Below, in pieces: positions 41,438-55,301 of a stretch of DNA of 64,000 bases. This DNA comes from Isoperla grammatica. Taxonomy: Eukaryota > Arthropoda > Insecta > Plecoptera > Perlodidae. A program made the position numbers and the translations under genes. A model generated the notes under the pieces. The model was given only the letters and a program-made list of their open reading frames with translations, was not told the origin of the DNA and searched no databases. The DNA is taken from positions 3,698,897 to 3,762,896 of the forward strand of contig OX246740.1 of NCBI GenBank assembly GCA_945910005.1, written 5' to 3'. How positions within the stretch are numbered: position 1 is the first letter of the stretch; every line of letters starts with the position of its first letter.

Positions 41438-41647
41438 GGTGAAGTGAACACCAGCTTTAGCAGATGTGCCCTTTATGTCACAAACTGCACAAAACAATGT
41501 TTGGATAATTATGAAGGAATCTACGAGGGATGTGTACGAGTCAGTCACACACGTTTTGACTCACGTTTAAGAGGAAATGCTACCGCCAATATTACAACCC
41601 AGCAAAATGTATGTTTTAGCAAACTCAATTATGCTACACCACTTTGA
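41438..41647 (+). CDS. Possible terminal exon: Cys-rich peptide (69 codons)
   Basis: A pyrimidine-rich acceptor-like tract (gggatcttttctgtag) precedes a frame GEVNTSFSRCALYVTNCTKQ, then CLDNYEGIYEGCVRVS, later NATANITTQQNVCF, ending at TGA. It has five Cys (C-x6-C-x3-C-x10-C, then one late) and two Asn-glycosylation sequons. AATAAA occurs at about 42068. This looks like the last exon of a small secreted protein, but no upstream signal exon was identified and the family is unknown. Chance is a real alternative in AT-rich DNA. Confidence 0.3.
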   Translation, partial: GEVNTSFSRCALYVTNCTKQCLDNYEGIYEGCVRVSHTRFDSRLRGNATANITTQQNVCFSKLNYATPL

Positions 41648-43059
41648 AAAAGTGAACACCTAGCTCATTTCGGGTGCCAAAGTACTGAATATAGTATCTA
41701 AGAAAACCTGCAATGTTATAAGAGTACGGTTGTTATTCTAAATTTACATAATTTCGATGTAAATTTAAAAAAAGCAACCATGATAATTTAAATATTGGAC
41801 ATAATTTTCACATGCTATGTTTCTCATTCTAACTCAAATTGAGCTCGGTTTATATTTTCTCGATGTGGTGCAGAATTATTGAGATGTGATGACAACACGA
41901 CAACATCTCGTTGTTTTATTATTGGCAGTTGTCTTTCGTTTTAACTCCTTAACCCAAGAGAAAAAAACTTAAACCAGGATTGTCAGAACCGGTGGCATCC
42001 CCAATATATATTATTTTATTACATTATGTACTAAATATTATAACCTTATAATTTCATTCACGTTAGAAATAAATATACATCCTTGTGACGAAATTACAAT
42101 TCAACAAACATCCAAATATCGCTTAAGGCCCGGAAGCATGAACTTCGGATAGATATTTAGAATGCTACTAGCTTGTGTTTACCACAACAACAGCCAATGG
42201 GAAGCCTGGGTGCCATCTATAAAACAAGAAAGTAGACTACTAAATATTTATCCAAAGTTCCTTATACCGGTCAACTAATTCAAATTAACAATACACATTA
42301 TTAAGGATTATCCTAGTACATTCCAGACCTCATAGATAGTGACATTTGAGATAGTGGGTCAACAAATGCCAAGAGTGGAGAGCTTTGTTCATTGTGGAAT
42401 GCGATCCAGCGAGCCCCCCCCCCCCCCCCCCCAGCGGCCACACGCATGGATGCGCATCTATAGATTGGGGTAGACCGTAGCTTTGTTATGCCCACATAAT
42501 GCAACTGGGCATTTAGGTCACAGCATTGTTGGTTATCCAACCATATTCGATATTCCAAAGAATTCCAGAAATACATCTCTATTGGATCCGGGGGATGAGC
42601 TTATTTTTCAGCTGACATATCCTCAATATTGCGGCAAGGAATTATTATTGGAAAGGAATTAATTTGAACGGGTATGTCAGAAAATACTATTTATTAATAT
42701 AAACGGTGTTTTATGAGCCATAGAAAATATTTTCGTCTTGCCATTTAAATGATTGATTGAGAGACAAATAATTGAAAAATGGTTCGAATTCAATTGAAAA
42801 ATTTTAGGTTTTAAATTCATATTTGGGCCACTTTAAAGATATAATTTACATAACCAGTTGGTGGTTTTGTAAGACTGCTTTTATAATTTAACCTCTTACG
42901 AGATGGTTATATTTTGGCCCATTTCAAAAATGAAAAATGCAAATTGTATCTGTGAATAATCATTAATAATTTTTCTTTTTAACCCGTTACCCATCTAATT
43001 TACCCGTTATTGGGTGCACACCAGCTTCACATGATATGCCCCTCTTCAGGTGACTTACT
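41648..43059. other. Intergenic sequence with a 19-bp C tract
   Basis: The C tract is at 42414..42432. A minus-strand frame at 42313..42576 crosses it and becomes poly-Gly. The frame is not supported as a gene. Confidence 0.4.
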
Positions 43060-43300
43060 AGGGTATTAGGGTGGTTGGATAGTTGGGAAGGAATGTCCAA
43101 GGGATTAGTAGTACTAAATCCCAGGAGTCGCCTTTACGACTGAGGAAAACCTTAGAAAAATCTTCAGTCAGGACTGCAGGTGGCCGGAATCGAGCCGGCG
43201 ACCTCCCGAATTGGAGTCTCGGATCTTACGCTAAGCTACCTCTATCGGTATCTGGGAATCGAACTTCAAACTCAGATCTCCCACTTGCTGGGCGTAAATG
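43060..43300 (-). mobile_element. tRNA-derived SINE, minus strand, with two B-box regions
   Basis: On the minus strand tagcttagcgtaaga (A-box-like), an anticodon-arm-like ccgagactccaattcgg (anticodon tcc, as in tRNA-Gly) and ggctcgattcc (B box) are in tRNA order at about 43242..43178. A second B-box-like agttcgattccc with gcccagcaagtgggagatct upstream of it lies at about 43295..43245. The tRNA-unrelated body continues to about 43060. Acceptor pairing is lost, so it is a retroposon rather than a tRNA gene. Confidence 0.6.
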
Positions 43301-43896
43301 TTTTGTAAATTTGTTATGAACTGTCCCAATTTCTTACGTTAAATTGAACGAAATTTACTTTGCCCTAATTGTATTTTGTAATTAAGTTAAACTTATTTTA
43401 GTGTAGGCACGAATGAAAACAAACAATCGTAATAAGTGTTTGTTCAAGCATGAAAAAGAAGAACAATTTAACTGGTTTCATATTCTGTATTGCCATACTA
43501 GCTGTCATCATTGTCATCATAGTCGCCAGAAGAAAACAAATCGGAAAGAAATTTAGTTTTAGTAATTTGATACTTTTCAAAGTTTTTGTTTCTATGATAT
43601 GTACGTAAGCGCAATATATAAACGAATGGCGTTAGAATCGTGTCCATTATTACTTGGTAAGTAACAAGTTCAATACACTATAGCCTCAACGAAATCAGTC
43701 CCATACCGACCTCAGCTCAGATCACTACTGCTCTTTTCATGCGCTTGTTTCAACGAAAATTAACCGATTCCTGTCGTTCTTTCACACATGAGTGAATTTT
43801 CACTTAAAAGAGTGAACACGCCTCATCAGTCACGCTTTATGTATTTGAAATTTCTAAATGCGCAACATAAATTGGTACTATTTCGGCTATTTCGTA

Positions 43897-44059
43897 TAGT
43901 TGTCCGAAGACTACCTTACACATGCTGTCGTCACAGGCGAGGCACTCATAGCCAATCAGCGAACCGCCCGAGACAACCCCGCGCAAATACCGATCGCTGA
44001 TTAGCTATGAATGCCACGCCTGTGACGAACGCATGTGTATGGTAGTTTTGGGACAACTA
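43897..44059. mobile_element. MITE with 66-bp inverted arms and TA target duplication
   Basis: The ends are tagttgtccgaagactacc (left) and ggtagttttgggacaacta (right). The arms 43897..43962 and 43994..44059 are reverse complements with few mismatches around a 31-bp spacer. TA flanks both ends (43895..43896 and 44060..44061). The TA duplication is typical of Tc1/mariner-type transposition. There is no coding content. Confidence 0.8.
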
Positions 44060-44504
44060 TAAGCATGATGATAGATACGTTCGGGAAACTTTATTACATA
44101 CGTATGCATTAACTTGCAAGTGTGCATATATATGTTTCATGTAACTAATAAGTGATCAGTGATAATAAAAATCCAAATAACACAAGATTGCTATCTCGTT
44201 CTAAGTTAAAGGCCTAAGGTACTGTTACTAAAGGACACTTCTCAGTGTAGAAGTATCACTGTTTCTGTAAGCCCATCACTTAGCGACGAAACAAGTTCTG
44301 GCCCAAAGTGAATACAATTGCACCGACACCGAAAGGTTTTGTTCAGGAAATGACGTCACGCAGCTAATCAGGGAACTGTAGATCATAAACACATTGTTTG
44401 CATGATATTTCTCCGGGATTTAAGTTCTTCAATTATTTCTTTGTACTTTCGTAAAACTAAATGGACGATTCAGATTCCAGAAACCATCGTCTTTAATTTA
44501 ACGA

Positions 44505-44645
44505 ATATTGAAGATCGATGAGGCGTTGGTCTAGTGAATCCTAACAATGATAATGTTTGTCATTTGGAATGTTTGCATTCTCCTAATCACCCACTCATCG
44601 TCTCGACTAGAATCGTTGTGAAAATACGACTGTTAGACTTAAGCT
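44505..44645 (+). mobile_element. Degenerate SINE
   Basis: A tRNA-like start (gatgaggcgttggtctagtg) is followed by the tail block ctcatcgtctcgactagaat and a diverged atacgactgttagactt. The same tail order occurs at 18743..18935 and 40300..40425. Confidence 0.5.
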
Positions 44646-47600
44646 CAAATGCGATCAATATCATACAATACTTGTTACGTGTAAAGCATAGGAGTGGATA
44701 GAGTCAATATGAATGAATTAAATGAAGAATTGTGAAGGTAGGATGTATTTCCACTGTGAAACTTTTGAATATGTTTTTATCAAAAAGATAAGCTGTAAAA
44801 CAATCTCTTCAAGTCCTTAAGCTAAATAAACAGTTAATTAGGTACGTTGGAAAAGCGTAGATTTTTTATGACACATTGAAGCTATTGTATTTATACTTGA
44901 GACTCTAGATTATTCATAATTATTCGCACACTCTGAAATGATTATTGCAAAATCAATGAAAATCAATAAAAGTTGTTAAGATATGTATTTGTCTTCTATT
45001 CAAAATTGCTATGTCAGTATATATACAGATACATTTCAAAGTTTTTGTAAACAGCTGTTGTTTAAATATGTACGCAGGATACAAAAGTATCTAGAAATTT
45101 AACAAGCGTATTGAAAATAATGCAAATTTAGGAGCATAAACATACATACTGCCCCTCATCAACGAACTGAATACACTATACTTTAGTACTATTAGTCCTG
45201 GCATTTAGTGCCTACCGGTAAGTTCACACAACCAGCCTACCAACACAACAGTCCACTATCAGATTTTTTAGTGGCATGTTGTCAAAGGTATGACCCGTCG
45301 GCGGGGGGGGGGGGGGGGGGGATTGGGTAGGTTCACAGACCTTTGTGAAGTGCCCTCGTACATACCAGCTTCATTGTATAAATTTGGTTAATTTATTCTC
45401 CTCAACTCTCGCCATGGGATGGGATGAGCATCTATCTATAGGGCCGCGCGTGATCAATATTATCAATTGCTGAACGTGGTATCCGAAATGTAAACAGAGA
45501 CTGGGTGGGCGATGTACTTGTTTGTATATACTCTGTATGTGCAGCAACATCCATGCACACTTACGTGTGATGGAATTATGAAATTAATATTCATGAATTG
45601 TTTTAGTTCAGTCGTCACGTTTATGTGTAATTCTCGTAAAACAACAAACATTTAAAAGTAAGCAGAGAATGAAATGATAGCAAACTCGACAATGTTTCAA
45701 CATGGCGAGGGAAGTTATCAAAGCAAAATGCAAATCAAGTGCTGGAAAGTACTTGTCACGTAATGCATGCATTCTGAATTGCAGTACTAACAGCGTAACT
45801 GCAGTACCAGTGTATGAACACAGTGTTATGGCCAGGAAGTTTACCTGTTTCATTAATACTCGTTGCAGTATTTTTGTTACGGTTTCCTACGATCCAAATT
45901 ATTGTTTATACTTAATAACAAATAAGAATGTAGCCATCATTATTTGATGAGAGAGCAATAAACAAACGAACCCTATTAAATAAAAACTGAATAACTTCAT
46001 TCAACAATGACACGTAAATATATGTACAAAATAAAAAAAGTAAAAATAAATATATTTTCGATCATTCTTCCATCTCTTGTTAAAGATATAGTAAACAACA
46101 ATGCCTCATCTAAAATAAGCAAGAAGACTTTGAAGAATAAGAGTGTTTGAAAGTAGTTTTGGTGTTCGTAGTCAACTAATTTACTGCTTGCAGAGGGATG
46201 TCATATCTACGCATGGGTTTTAGTAAATTTGTGACAAGCCTGATCAAACATAATATACTTATGTATGAGTTACGCAAATAAATTACTTTCGTCGGAAATA
46301 TTGGGCGAAATAATATGGAGTATCTGTTCAAAAATGGGTACATTATTTTTGATTAGTTTGGTCACAAATGTACATGGTATCATGCGTAGTTATGCCATCT
46401 CTTCCTACGAGTAGGTAAATATTTATAATAGCCCTACTTAGTGACGGCCAATACATCTGTAAAACTCCTACTGCCGAATGCTCATAAGGTTTCTTTTTGC
46501 GCATAAGAGATTTTTCTTTCATTTCGGATAATGATTTCTATCTCAACAAATAAAAAAATGCTTGTTTTCATTGCTCTCCAATTTTATTCAAGGCAATAAG
46601 TTCAGACAATACAATTACAGTATACATCAAATTATCGTTACTTGATATTAAAAACAAAATAGAAAGAGTAAGGATTCATTTAGAACCATCATAATATCTA
46701 TAAAAGCAACGTTTAATGTTTCCGAAGTTGAGGGACCTTGTTAAGGTCCGGAACTAAATTGGCCGTGAAACCGTAAAACAGAACCGTTAACCAGTGTTAT
46801 CCAGTTTAATTTGGGAGTGAATGTAACACGGAAACAGATAACCCGAAAACCACCATCACGATAAGAACATTTACCGCTCCAGTTTTCTCGCATTTCGGTT
46901 ATCAACGTTGCGCAAGAGTACTGTTAAGATTTTATCGTCACATCTTCAGAGAAGAAAAAGAAAATATTAATTAACTTCACTTAACGTATTGTTTAAGTGT
47001 TCTGGTAATTAAACGTTTAAACGCCTCTTAAGTTGTACGAGCGTCGCGACGTTCAAATCTCGAAGTTCATCGGCGAACGACGAGGTGGTAAATGATTTAA
47101 GTGCAGATTGAGATTTCATTAAATTTGTTCTCGGATGAGTTTAGTGATATTACACACTTTTAAGACGTAATTTATAGAAATTTTCGCGATATGTTTAAAT
47201 AATTATGATGAATGCATCTTTGGTTCATCATCAACATCACACCGCCTTCCTTCTACCTTCAACAAATTATCTTCCGATTTAACTCATCATGATGTATTTT
47301 CCCCGCCGAATGTATTTCAAAATGATATCAAATTAGCCGTAAGCAGTCACTGTAAGACCTAACGTTTTGTCACTTGTTACTTGTTTTGTTTTGTAAGTTG
47401 TTAAATGTTTCAATATAAACTGGGATTTGCTGTATTTGAAACTTTGAGAATAAATAAATAAAACAAAAATAAAAAATGTTAGACAACATAATGTGTGTCA
47501 ACTATTACACACAACCACACCTAAATCATGTCAAGAGCACCAATGGTGTCTCGCGTTTACAAAGTCTGCCACTAGCCGTGTGTTTGGTCTTATACCGGAC

Positions 47601-50600
47601 ATGTCTAGCTCGCACCCACCCACCCTTACACCCTGGCTCACCACCTCAATCTTAGCCCACGACACATCTACCCTGGAGACCGCTTCCACCCAAATCCTAC
47701 CCAAGCCTCGACGACAGTTGGCTAGAGATTCTCTCGGCCAGCGCTTCACTGCGGATGAATAAACAACGACATGTGCTTGCAAGGCGCCGATAGCGGTGAT
47801 TTACTAGAGTATTGGACGCAGGTTCGATTCTCACCGTCGGCATTTCTGACTGGAGAGTATCCGAGGTTTTTATACACATTCCCTTCACTATTTGCAATTA
47901 TTGCAACATTAAATTACATGTGTTAGGTTACAGTTATACTAAACTTAGCCAGAGAACGAGAAAAAGATTGAGTATTGGCTACTAATTATACTTAGACCTG
48001 TAGAATATTTATTTAGTTTGTTACAGAACTTATTTTAAAAGGGTTTTACTAATGTTTTCATTTATATGGAAAAAGCAAGGTACAACTTAATAATTGTATA
48101 AGTTATAATACATAATTTTATTAATTGATAATGTCTTATTATGTCAACCCCATTCCCCCCCAACCGTGAACTAATCCGTGCGTATTCGGTTTTAGAATTT
48201 TGTATAAAATGGGTCTCCACAACCAAAATATAATATCATCAGAACCCCACTTGTGTCTCCCTTCTGTTTCGATAGTCATTCCATTTCTGCAAACATGAAA
48301 TTGATTTTATATTGCTTTTTTCAGTTCGAAGAGACAGAAATACTAATAATAACCATTCGAAAATACGGAGGAGTGTCATTTTTTAAGATACTAAATGATA
48401 TCTGGAGCGCATTGCATACTCAATCCTCATTCCTCCGTAAGAGTCAGAGCAAAAACAACCACTGTCGGATTTGGTTGCGCCTAAAAGCTTTGGCGCACTG
48501 AAAAACTTTTGATTTCCATTCCAAAGCTTTCACAGATGGTTCGTCCCATCGACCACTCAGAAGTATTTGCCTTATTAGAAAAATAAAATAAAATCCCTAT
48601 CTACAAGAATTCAGAGAAGTAATTTCGTTGTAGCGAAATGTATTTTAATTTATGAATCAAAATTAAGATTATATTGTCAGATTGGGTTGGAGTCAGTCAA
48701 GTCCATATTCCGCTTAAATGTGAAAATGTGATTTTAACAATTCCGCGGAAAACATGCAAATTTTTCCACAACTAAGCAACACTACGAGTTTACCAAAACT
48801 CGAATCTGAATTAATCTGCAACTATGCTTTCTTTACATCTCATTCTGTCTCAGAACTATTAACACCTATATATATTATCAACCCTTTACGAACTCCCCCC
48901 TCAATGTATTACCACTAAACATATCTCTTCACGAAGAACATTATTAATCGTACCAGCATGAGTAGTCCCACCCACAGCTAACTCAAAAGCCATCTATGCT
49001 TTGATTAATACCGTAAACGACTTTCTGTTAAACCGATTGATATGCACATAAAACTACATCGTACCAAATGAAAAACCAATGATGATTCTTGTTGTTTACG
49101 CCTCCGTTATTAGGGAATGCTATCTTAAACGATGAGAGGTGATACAGTATACAAACGAACCATTCCTTACGGCATACGATTAGGGTTTCAACCCAAACCA
49201 CATTAGCCTTCGCGGACTGCTCTCGTCATCAAGTATCATAACATTGAGGCAATTAAGAGCGGTATTTATATGCAAAGCTATACGTAAAGAGTGTAACGAT
49301 GTACGGATGAGAAATGGGGAAGATATTGAAAAGAAAATATAAGTGATTATAGGTAATTAAGATGTGCTGTATTGTAAGTTGTTAAAGATCCTGTAGATGG
49401 AAACATGATGCAGTCTTAAAACAGCAAATGAAAAAATATCAAACATAAAGAAAGAAATACTAAAGAACATTACTGTAACACACAAGAATTTAAAAAAAAT
49501 AGTTGACATTACTATTTACATATTCCTGGATAGGCCTACTCGTTGTAACGGAAGCATTGAAATGACAAGACTGGCAGAAAATGTATAACATGGAGACTTG
49601 TTTCAACCCAATCCACGGGTGGACACTCAAAATATACTAGATGCACTCAGGTGGCAAGCAAATAAACTATTATGGGGAGGAGTTTGCTGTCAATTTTGCA
49701 TTGTTGCTTTATTTTAAATCACCTAATGGCACAGATAATGTTTTGCTATCTATTTGTCAGCTTGAGTCTCCAGTAGTTGGATAATATTCGCAGTGCATTA
49801 TTATAAACAACAATACCTTTAGACGGTTATAAACAGTACCTGGTCTAGCGTGGCTTCTAGTGTCCACTTTATCCACCTTAATTACGGCTAAACCCTTGTC
49901 CCCATGGTTTTATTTAGTTGGATCATCAAGAAAATTGATAGCGTAAGTGCTTATTACAGCTTAGTTGGTTTCCACCTTTAGGGAATAGTGAGAAAGGTCT
50001 TAAGTACTTGAGTTATAATCATTATAAGCCTAGACGGTTTACCGTCAGATGGAACTTCATGAAAACAAATCGGATCGTGTTCACTCAACCTTAGAACCTC
50101 AACCACCCAATATAAGTTGTTAGGCCGATATTTGGAGACAAAGCGGCAGTTTTTGTACAGTTCAGTTATGGTATTATTGTTAACAATGTTATTTATGTAA
50201 TGATTTCAATCGTTTTCAATTAATTTAACAATATAGAAATAACAATTCAATATTTGAAAGTTTAAGTATCCGTTATTTAGCAGATTAAAACAAAATCTCG
50301 GGTATGATGAATCACTTTCAAAAAAACATTAATTTGGCGAGATCGGCTCTCCTTTAAAACAGATAAACACACAGGATCATCACCACCTGACCTGCCCTGT
50401 ATGTAGTAGTTGTGTACTCAACTGTCACGAGTAGAGAGCGCTACAATGTTCCACCACCACCCACATAACCACCGCCCACCTCACTTGAGATGCAAGGAAA
50501 CTGCTAAGCTGGCTTTATCGACTGATTGATCCAAGTACGGCCTAGAGAGGTCGTTAGTTTTAAATAGTAAATCGGTTTACCAAGGTAGGAGAATAATGCA

Positions 50601-51302
50601 TAGGCTTGTCAATACTTACAGCGTATACCGGTGTATAGGGTGGACATGGGTAACTGGAGGACATACTCAGGCGGCTTCACTCCTCAACAACAATGAGCAG
50701 CTCGCACCATTACCATCACTATTATTAATATATATAATATATAAATGTGTGTATTATATAAAACAGAAAGTAAAATACCGACCCCACTGGGGATCAAATC
50801 TTGATCTTATCTTACTTTGAAAACTTGCATTGCCATATTGGTTTTTGCTTACATACAGTAAGACACTGAACATAAAGCTTGATTTAACAATCGTATCATC
50901 ATATTATATTATAACATATTGTATAGCAATATTTAATATTATGCAACAAATTGGTTTCAAGTACAAAGGTAAAGATATTTGAGATTCACGACATGACATC
51001 CAAATAAATGTAAAGCAATATTTATTGTTCCCAAGTTTAAAGTAGAAGAAAGCTTCAATAGTGATGAATGGTGATGTGTTCCTTAGAATGGATTGTTTAT
51101 TAGATAGTATACGCGAGTCACTAGTATTGCACACCAAAATGACACCAAATTAAAAACATAATCAATGTTATTACGATATACGAATTTGCAAATAATCAAC
51201 AAAACAGTATTTTGATAATGAATACGAATAATGTTACAACGTTTTAACTCAAATGAAAATTTTTGAAACAATTCTGTTTATATTTAAATTACAACCATAC
51301 AC
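44646..51302. other. Intergenic sequence without recognised genes
   Basis: Contains a 19-bp G tract (45303..45321) and, at about 47445..47475, a LINE-like A-rich 3' end (gagaataaataaataaaac). A tRNA-like fragment at 47782 is listed separately. Short frames, including Cys-containing 45702..45947, lack splice or family support. Confidence 0.4.
47782..47842 (+). mobile_element. tRNA-like fragment
   Basis: gcgccgatagcggtgattta is followed by ggacgcaggttcgattctca and ccgtcggca. The B box and T arm are good, and the 3' end gtcggca partly complements the 5' gccgat. The D arm is degenerate, so it is probably a SINE head or tRNA pseudogene. Confidence 0.4.
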
Positions 51303-51365
51303 TATCAAGTTAGCATCCCTGCTTCCAATGCATAGGGTCCCGGGTTCAAATCCCGCTTCACGCAG
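51303..51365 (+). mobile_element. tRNA-like fragment (tRNA-Gly-like 3' half)
   Basis: tagcatccctgcttccaatg, then catagggtcccgggttcaaa and tcccgcttcacgca. The T arm (cgggttcaaatcccg) is perfect and the loop cttccaatg matches the minus-strand head at 34241. The 5' third is not tRNA-like. Confidence 0.5.
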
Positions 51366-54300
51366 AAGTTTTTTTAACTTCTAATGTGGATTCAATTCCA
51401 TTACTTCTTGGCTTAGGAATAAGTAAACGGTGACTTTGGAGCCGTCCTAGCAACGAAACACTCAATAAAATCAAAATTGTTCTAAATCGGCCTTGTTGAT
51501 TCAGGCATTTGTCCGCAGGTGTTCGCACTATTTATTAATCACTGATTTATATGTTTCGTATTTGAAATATCGATCTTTGATTGGTTATCGCTCACTCGTC
51601 GATGGTGTTCGAAGCCTACAGGGTTGGTTTAGTCACTTTAAATTAAAGTCCCCCACTGCAAATCAGTTTAGTTACTGAGTGGGTAGACTCTAAATGTGAA
51701 TTTATTTATTTTTTATTTATTTATATACAATTCTTCATGTGAGCAGATAACTATTTCCCTTTGTGTCAAAAGCGTTCATTTAAGCCAATAAATGTCTCAC
51801 GATAACTGTCTCATGCTCACGATATAGCAGAGTTCATCTCTTGTTTCTGTCATCAACTTGAAGCGGGCAGCGATAATATATGCGACAATAGATAGATACT
51901 AACCTGGGAATTCCTGACGGAGCGATCGTGACTAATGAGGCTTGTGCACTCTACTAAACAGAAGGATGCATTTACGAATGTGTGAAAGAACGCCAGGAAT
52001 CAGTTGACTTTCATTAAAACAACGCGCATTGAATGGTCGGTAGATAAGTATCTGAGGTCGGTATGAGACTAGTTGGTTACGTTGGGACTTGACTCTCTCT
52101 ACCAACAATGAAGCCGGTTGGATCAGGAGAACAGGAGAACCGCAGAGCAGCGTCAACTGCTCTACTTGCAAATGTGTGTAAATCCATCACCACACAACGG
52201 TGCCGGTCGTTTATGTAAATAAGCCCTAAGATAACAGTGACACTCCTTTGCCCTCACAAGAGTCACTTTACCCGTACCCCATTAAGTCAATAGCTGGAAC
52301 ACTTTGATTTGTTGCCTTCAACGAACATAATTATACCTCGTTGAGAATGAATACCAATTATACATTTTCCGATGGGGGAAATGGTATTTTCCTGGATGAC
52401 AAAGTTTTCCGTAGTCGTGTTTTTGGCTGCCCTACCCTACGGAACTTCCGATTTATGTCGGTTTAGATTGCTTTATAATGCTTAAAAATGGTCAAACCGT
52501 AAACCAAAATATGCCAGTCATCCTCCAGAGAATTAAATGCGCTTTCTTATTAAGTTGTTTCTTCTCTAATAAATATTTCCGAGTTTAAAATAAACTTATT
52601 TAACTTTGAAAGGTATTAAAAGGACACATTGCAAAAGTAAAACAAGTCAATGGAAAAAGGAAATTTTCGCTTTGAACGACAAAACAATCACAAATAGAAC
52701 ACAATACATTCTCTGAGAATGACATAATTATTTTGGTTTACTTTCTGCCAATATTGCAGCATTTTAAACTAATTTGAACCGAAACCGAATTTGAAGGAAA
52801 CCGTACTTTCTGGTGAATCATCTCGTTTCTTATTGTCTTCTTTTTTTATATTCATATTTAACGATAACGACACTGCCCTATAACGCGCATTAGTGCATCA
52901 TAATCCAGGACTTTACGGGGCCATATAAGAAGTATCATCTTGGTGTCTTAATGGTGTGTACATCTTATCCCGTGGTAGTAATAAACTAATACATTCTAAC
53001 CAGGGAATAACAGGCATACACAGTAAAGGCATTTATCAAAGTACTATTAAAAATGTATATTACAAAACCGATAAGGTAGTTGAACCGGAACCGAAACTGG
53101 AACCGAAATATAAAAATAAATATGAACCAGAACCCGAACACTACAGAACCGAAATAAATTCGACTCTTCGAATTTCGGTTCGACTCCCTGGTTATAGCAC
53201 GCAGAGCTTACAAAAGAAAACTAATTGAATTTATTAAATAAAAGTAGGTGTTTTTATAAACGCGAAGCAATGTAAGAAAATACACCAAAAATGTATGACT
53301 TACATACAAGATTATTTCCTTTTGCATATGGCTTAACTCGAGACAAACCATTGTAAGGTGTTATATAACGAAGATAATGACTATTATACAGTGCCTAAGC
53401 GTTAACCGTTCACAGAAAGAAGTGTAGACGAATTTACATATTCTGTCGAGAATTGTTGCTTCACTAAATGACTTACATATTTGATGTAGAAAAAGTAACA
53501 TGTGAAAATATGTGAAAGAAAGTAATTAAATTGCGCCCGACAGGAAAATACTGATGTCTGACTCCAGCCAATGCTAGTTTTTTTTTTATTCGTCCTGCCT
53601 TTATTCAGCTTCGACAATATTTAAAATTGAAAACAAGAAAACATCGAATAAAGAAATTCGAGAAATTCTTCGAGCAAAGACGGTAAAAACGAGTTTCCCC
53701 AATCATTTCCAATGCACAATAAAATAAAATAAAGTTTAAAAAGTGATCATGTGTTCAGTTTTCTCTTCTCCTCAACCACTTGTGGACTTCCATAATAAAA
53801 TACAGATCGCCATGTTCTCCAACACGTTTAATGTAACTTATCTATATCATGAGTGTTGTAAAGTGAATATTTTATATATATATATTGAATATCATTATTC
53901 CTGAAATTTACCCCAGTTGATCGGAAGCTTCATCATAAAAAGAACTTAAGGCCTAACAAAACACTAATGCTTATCAGATTAACATAAAACGCAATTATAC
54001 ACATTTTTAAATTTAAAATTGAAACCTTGAGCTAAACGAATGTACCAACATTGTGTTTATCTTAATTTTCCAACGGCCTTCAATAAGTTCAATAATGATA
54101 CTGCGCTGCTACAGGCCAGACATAACTTCCCCAAAATACGTGCTGCTGATAAACAACTGAATGAAGCAATCTAAGCAAACGGAAAATGATTTCAATAAGA
54201 CTCGGTTTCCAAGACACATCCAATAATCTAATGTTTTACATGATCCGTATAAGTCAGATCAATTAATCGATTGAATTATCACACAACAATGATTTCCACA

Positions 54301-55262
54301 AAGCATTTTCTATCAATATAAAACACACGAATGTTCTTACTATTATTTCCAATTCAAATCGGTACCATTTTCCATTGATAACATTCGCTTGGAAGAATTT
54401 TATATAAAAATACATTTACTAACACGAATCCAATCACACTTTATCATCAATCATGTAAGATAATTTCTAAAACTTGCTTAGATCTCCGGCAACGCGATGG
54501 GATCTGACCTCACAGACATTGCAAAGTGTTGTCTGCCTAATGACTGTCAGAATCTCGGCTAGTTCCCACCCCACGTGATGTATTGTCCATCCCAAGGGGA
54601 GCTCACTCCCATCTCTCAATTAAACTGGGAACTTGTGTGGATATTACACTGTTTTCCCAGATCGAGATGTATTTAATTATCTTATAATTATGTTATAGAG
54701 CGCAGCGGAGGATCATCAGTTAATATTACAAACTATATCTTGTTTGATAAACTTCCGTATTTTGGAGTATTTGTGCTGTGTATGAGAATTTCTAGACTTC
54801 ATCATAAATTTATCGAGAGTTTGAGTACATCTCTCAATTGTATTAAGTTATATGTCAGTAAAAATGAGGACATTAAATAGAACTATACCATTAATAATGA
54901 ACAAATCATACAATAGCAAGAATAACAAAACATCAAGGAAACGTGCTGTACTACAATTACTGACAATAAAACAAGAAAAATTAAAAAAAATTGTGGAAAA
55001 CAATATTAACTATTAGCAAATTGTATGACGGACAAAGTACTTAAATAATAATAAGTTTATTGAAAGTAGGAGTAATCTAATAAATGACATTATTTTATTG
55101 AATGTATCACAATCTCCGTCAAAACCAGCGTTAACATGTTATACGGACGTAATGTCCAGTCAACCTATTAAACTTCATTAATCACATTTTACTTGTTTAA
55201 ATAGTCATCTATTTCGGTCAAAGCCGGTGTTTACATATTATACGAATAATGTGGATGTAAAG

Positions 55263-55301
<39 letters not shown>

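Noticed and set aside
45702..45947. 81-codon plus-strand frame with several Cys
   Set aside because: No signal peptide, splice sites or regular Cys pattern; residues match AT-rich chance composition.
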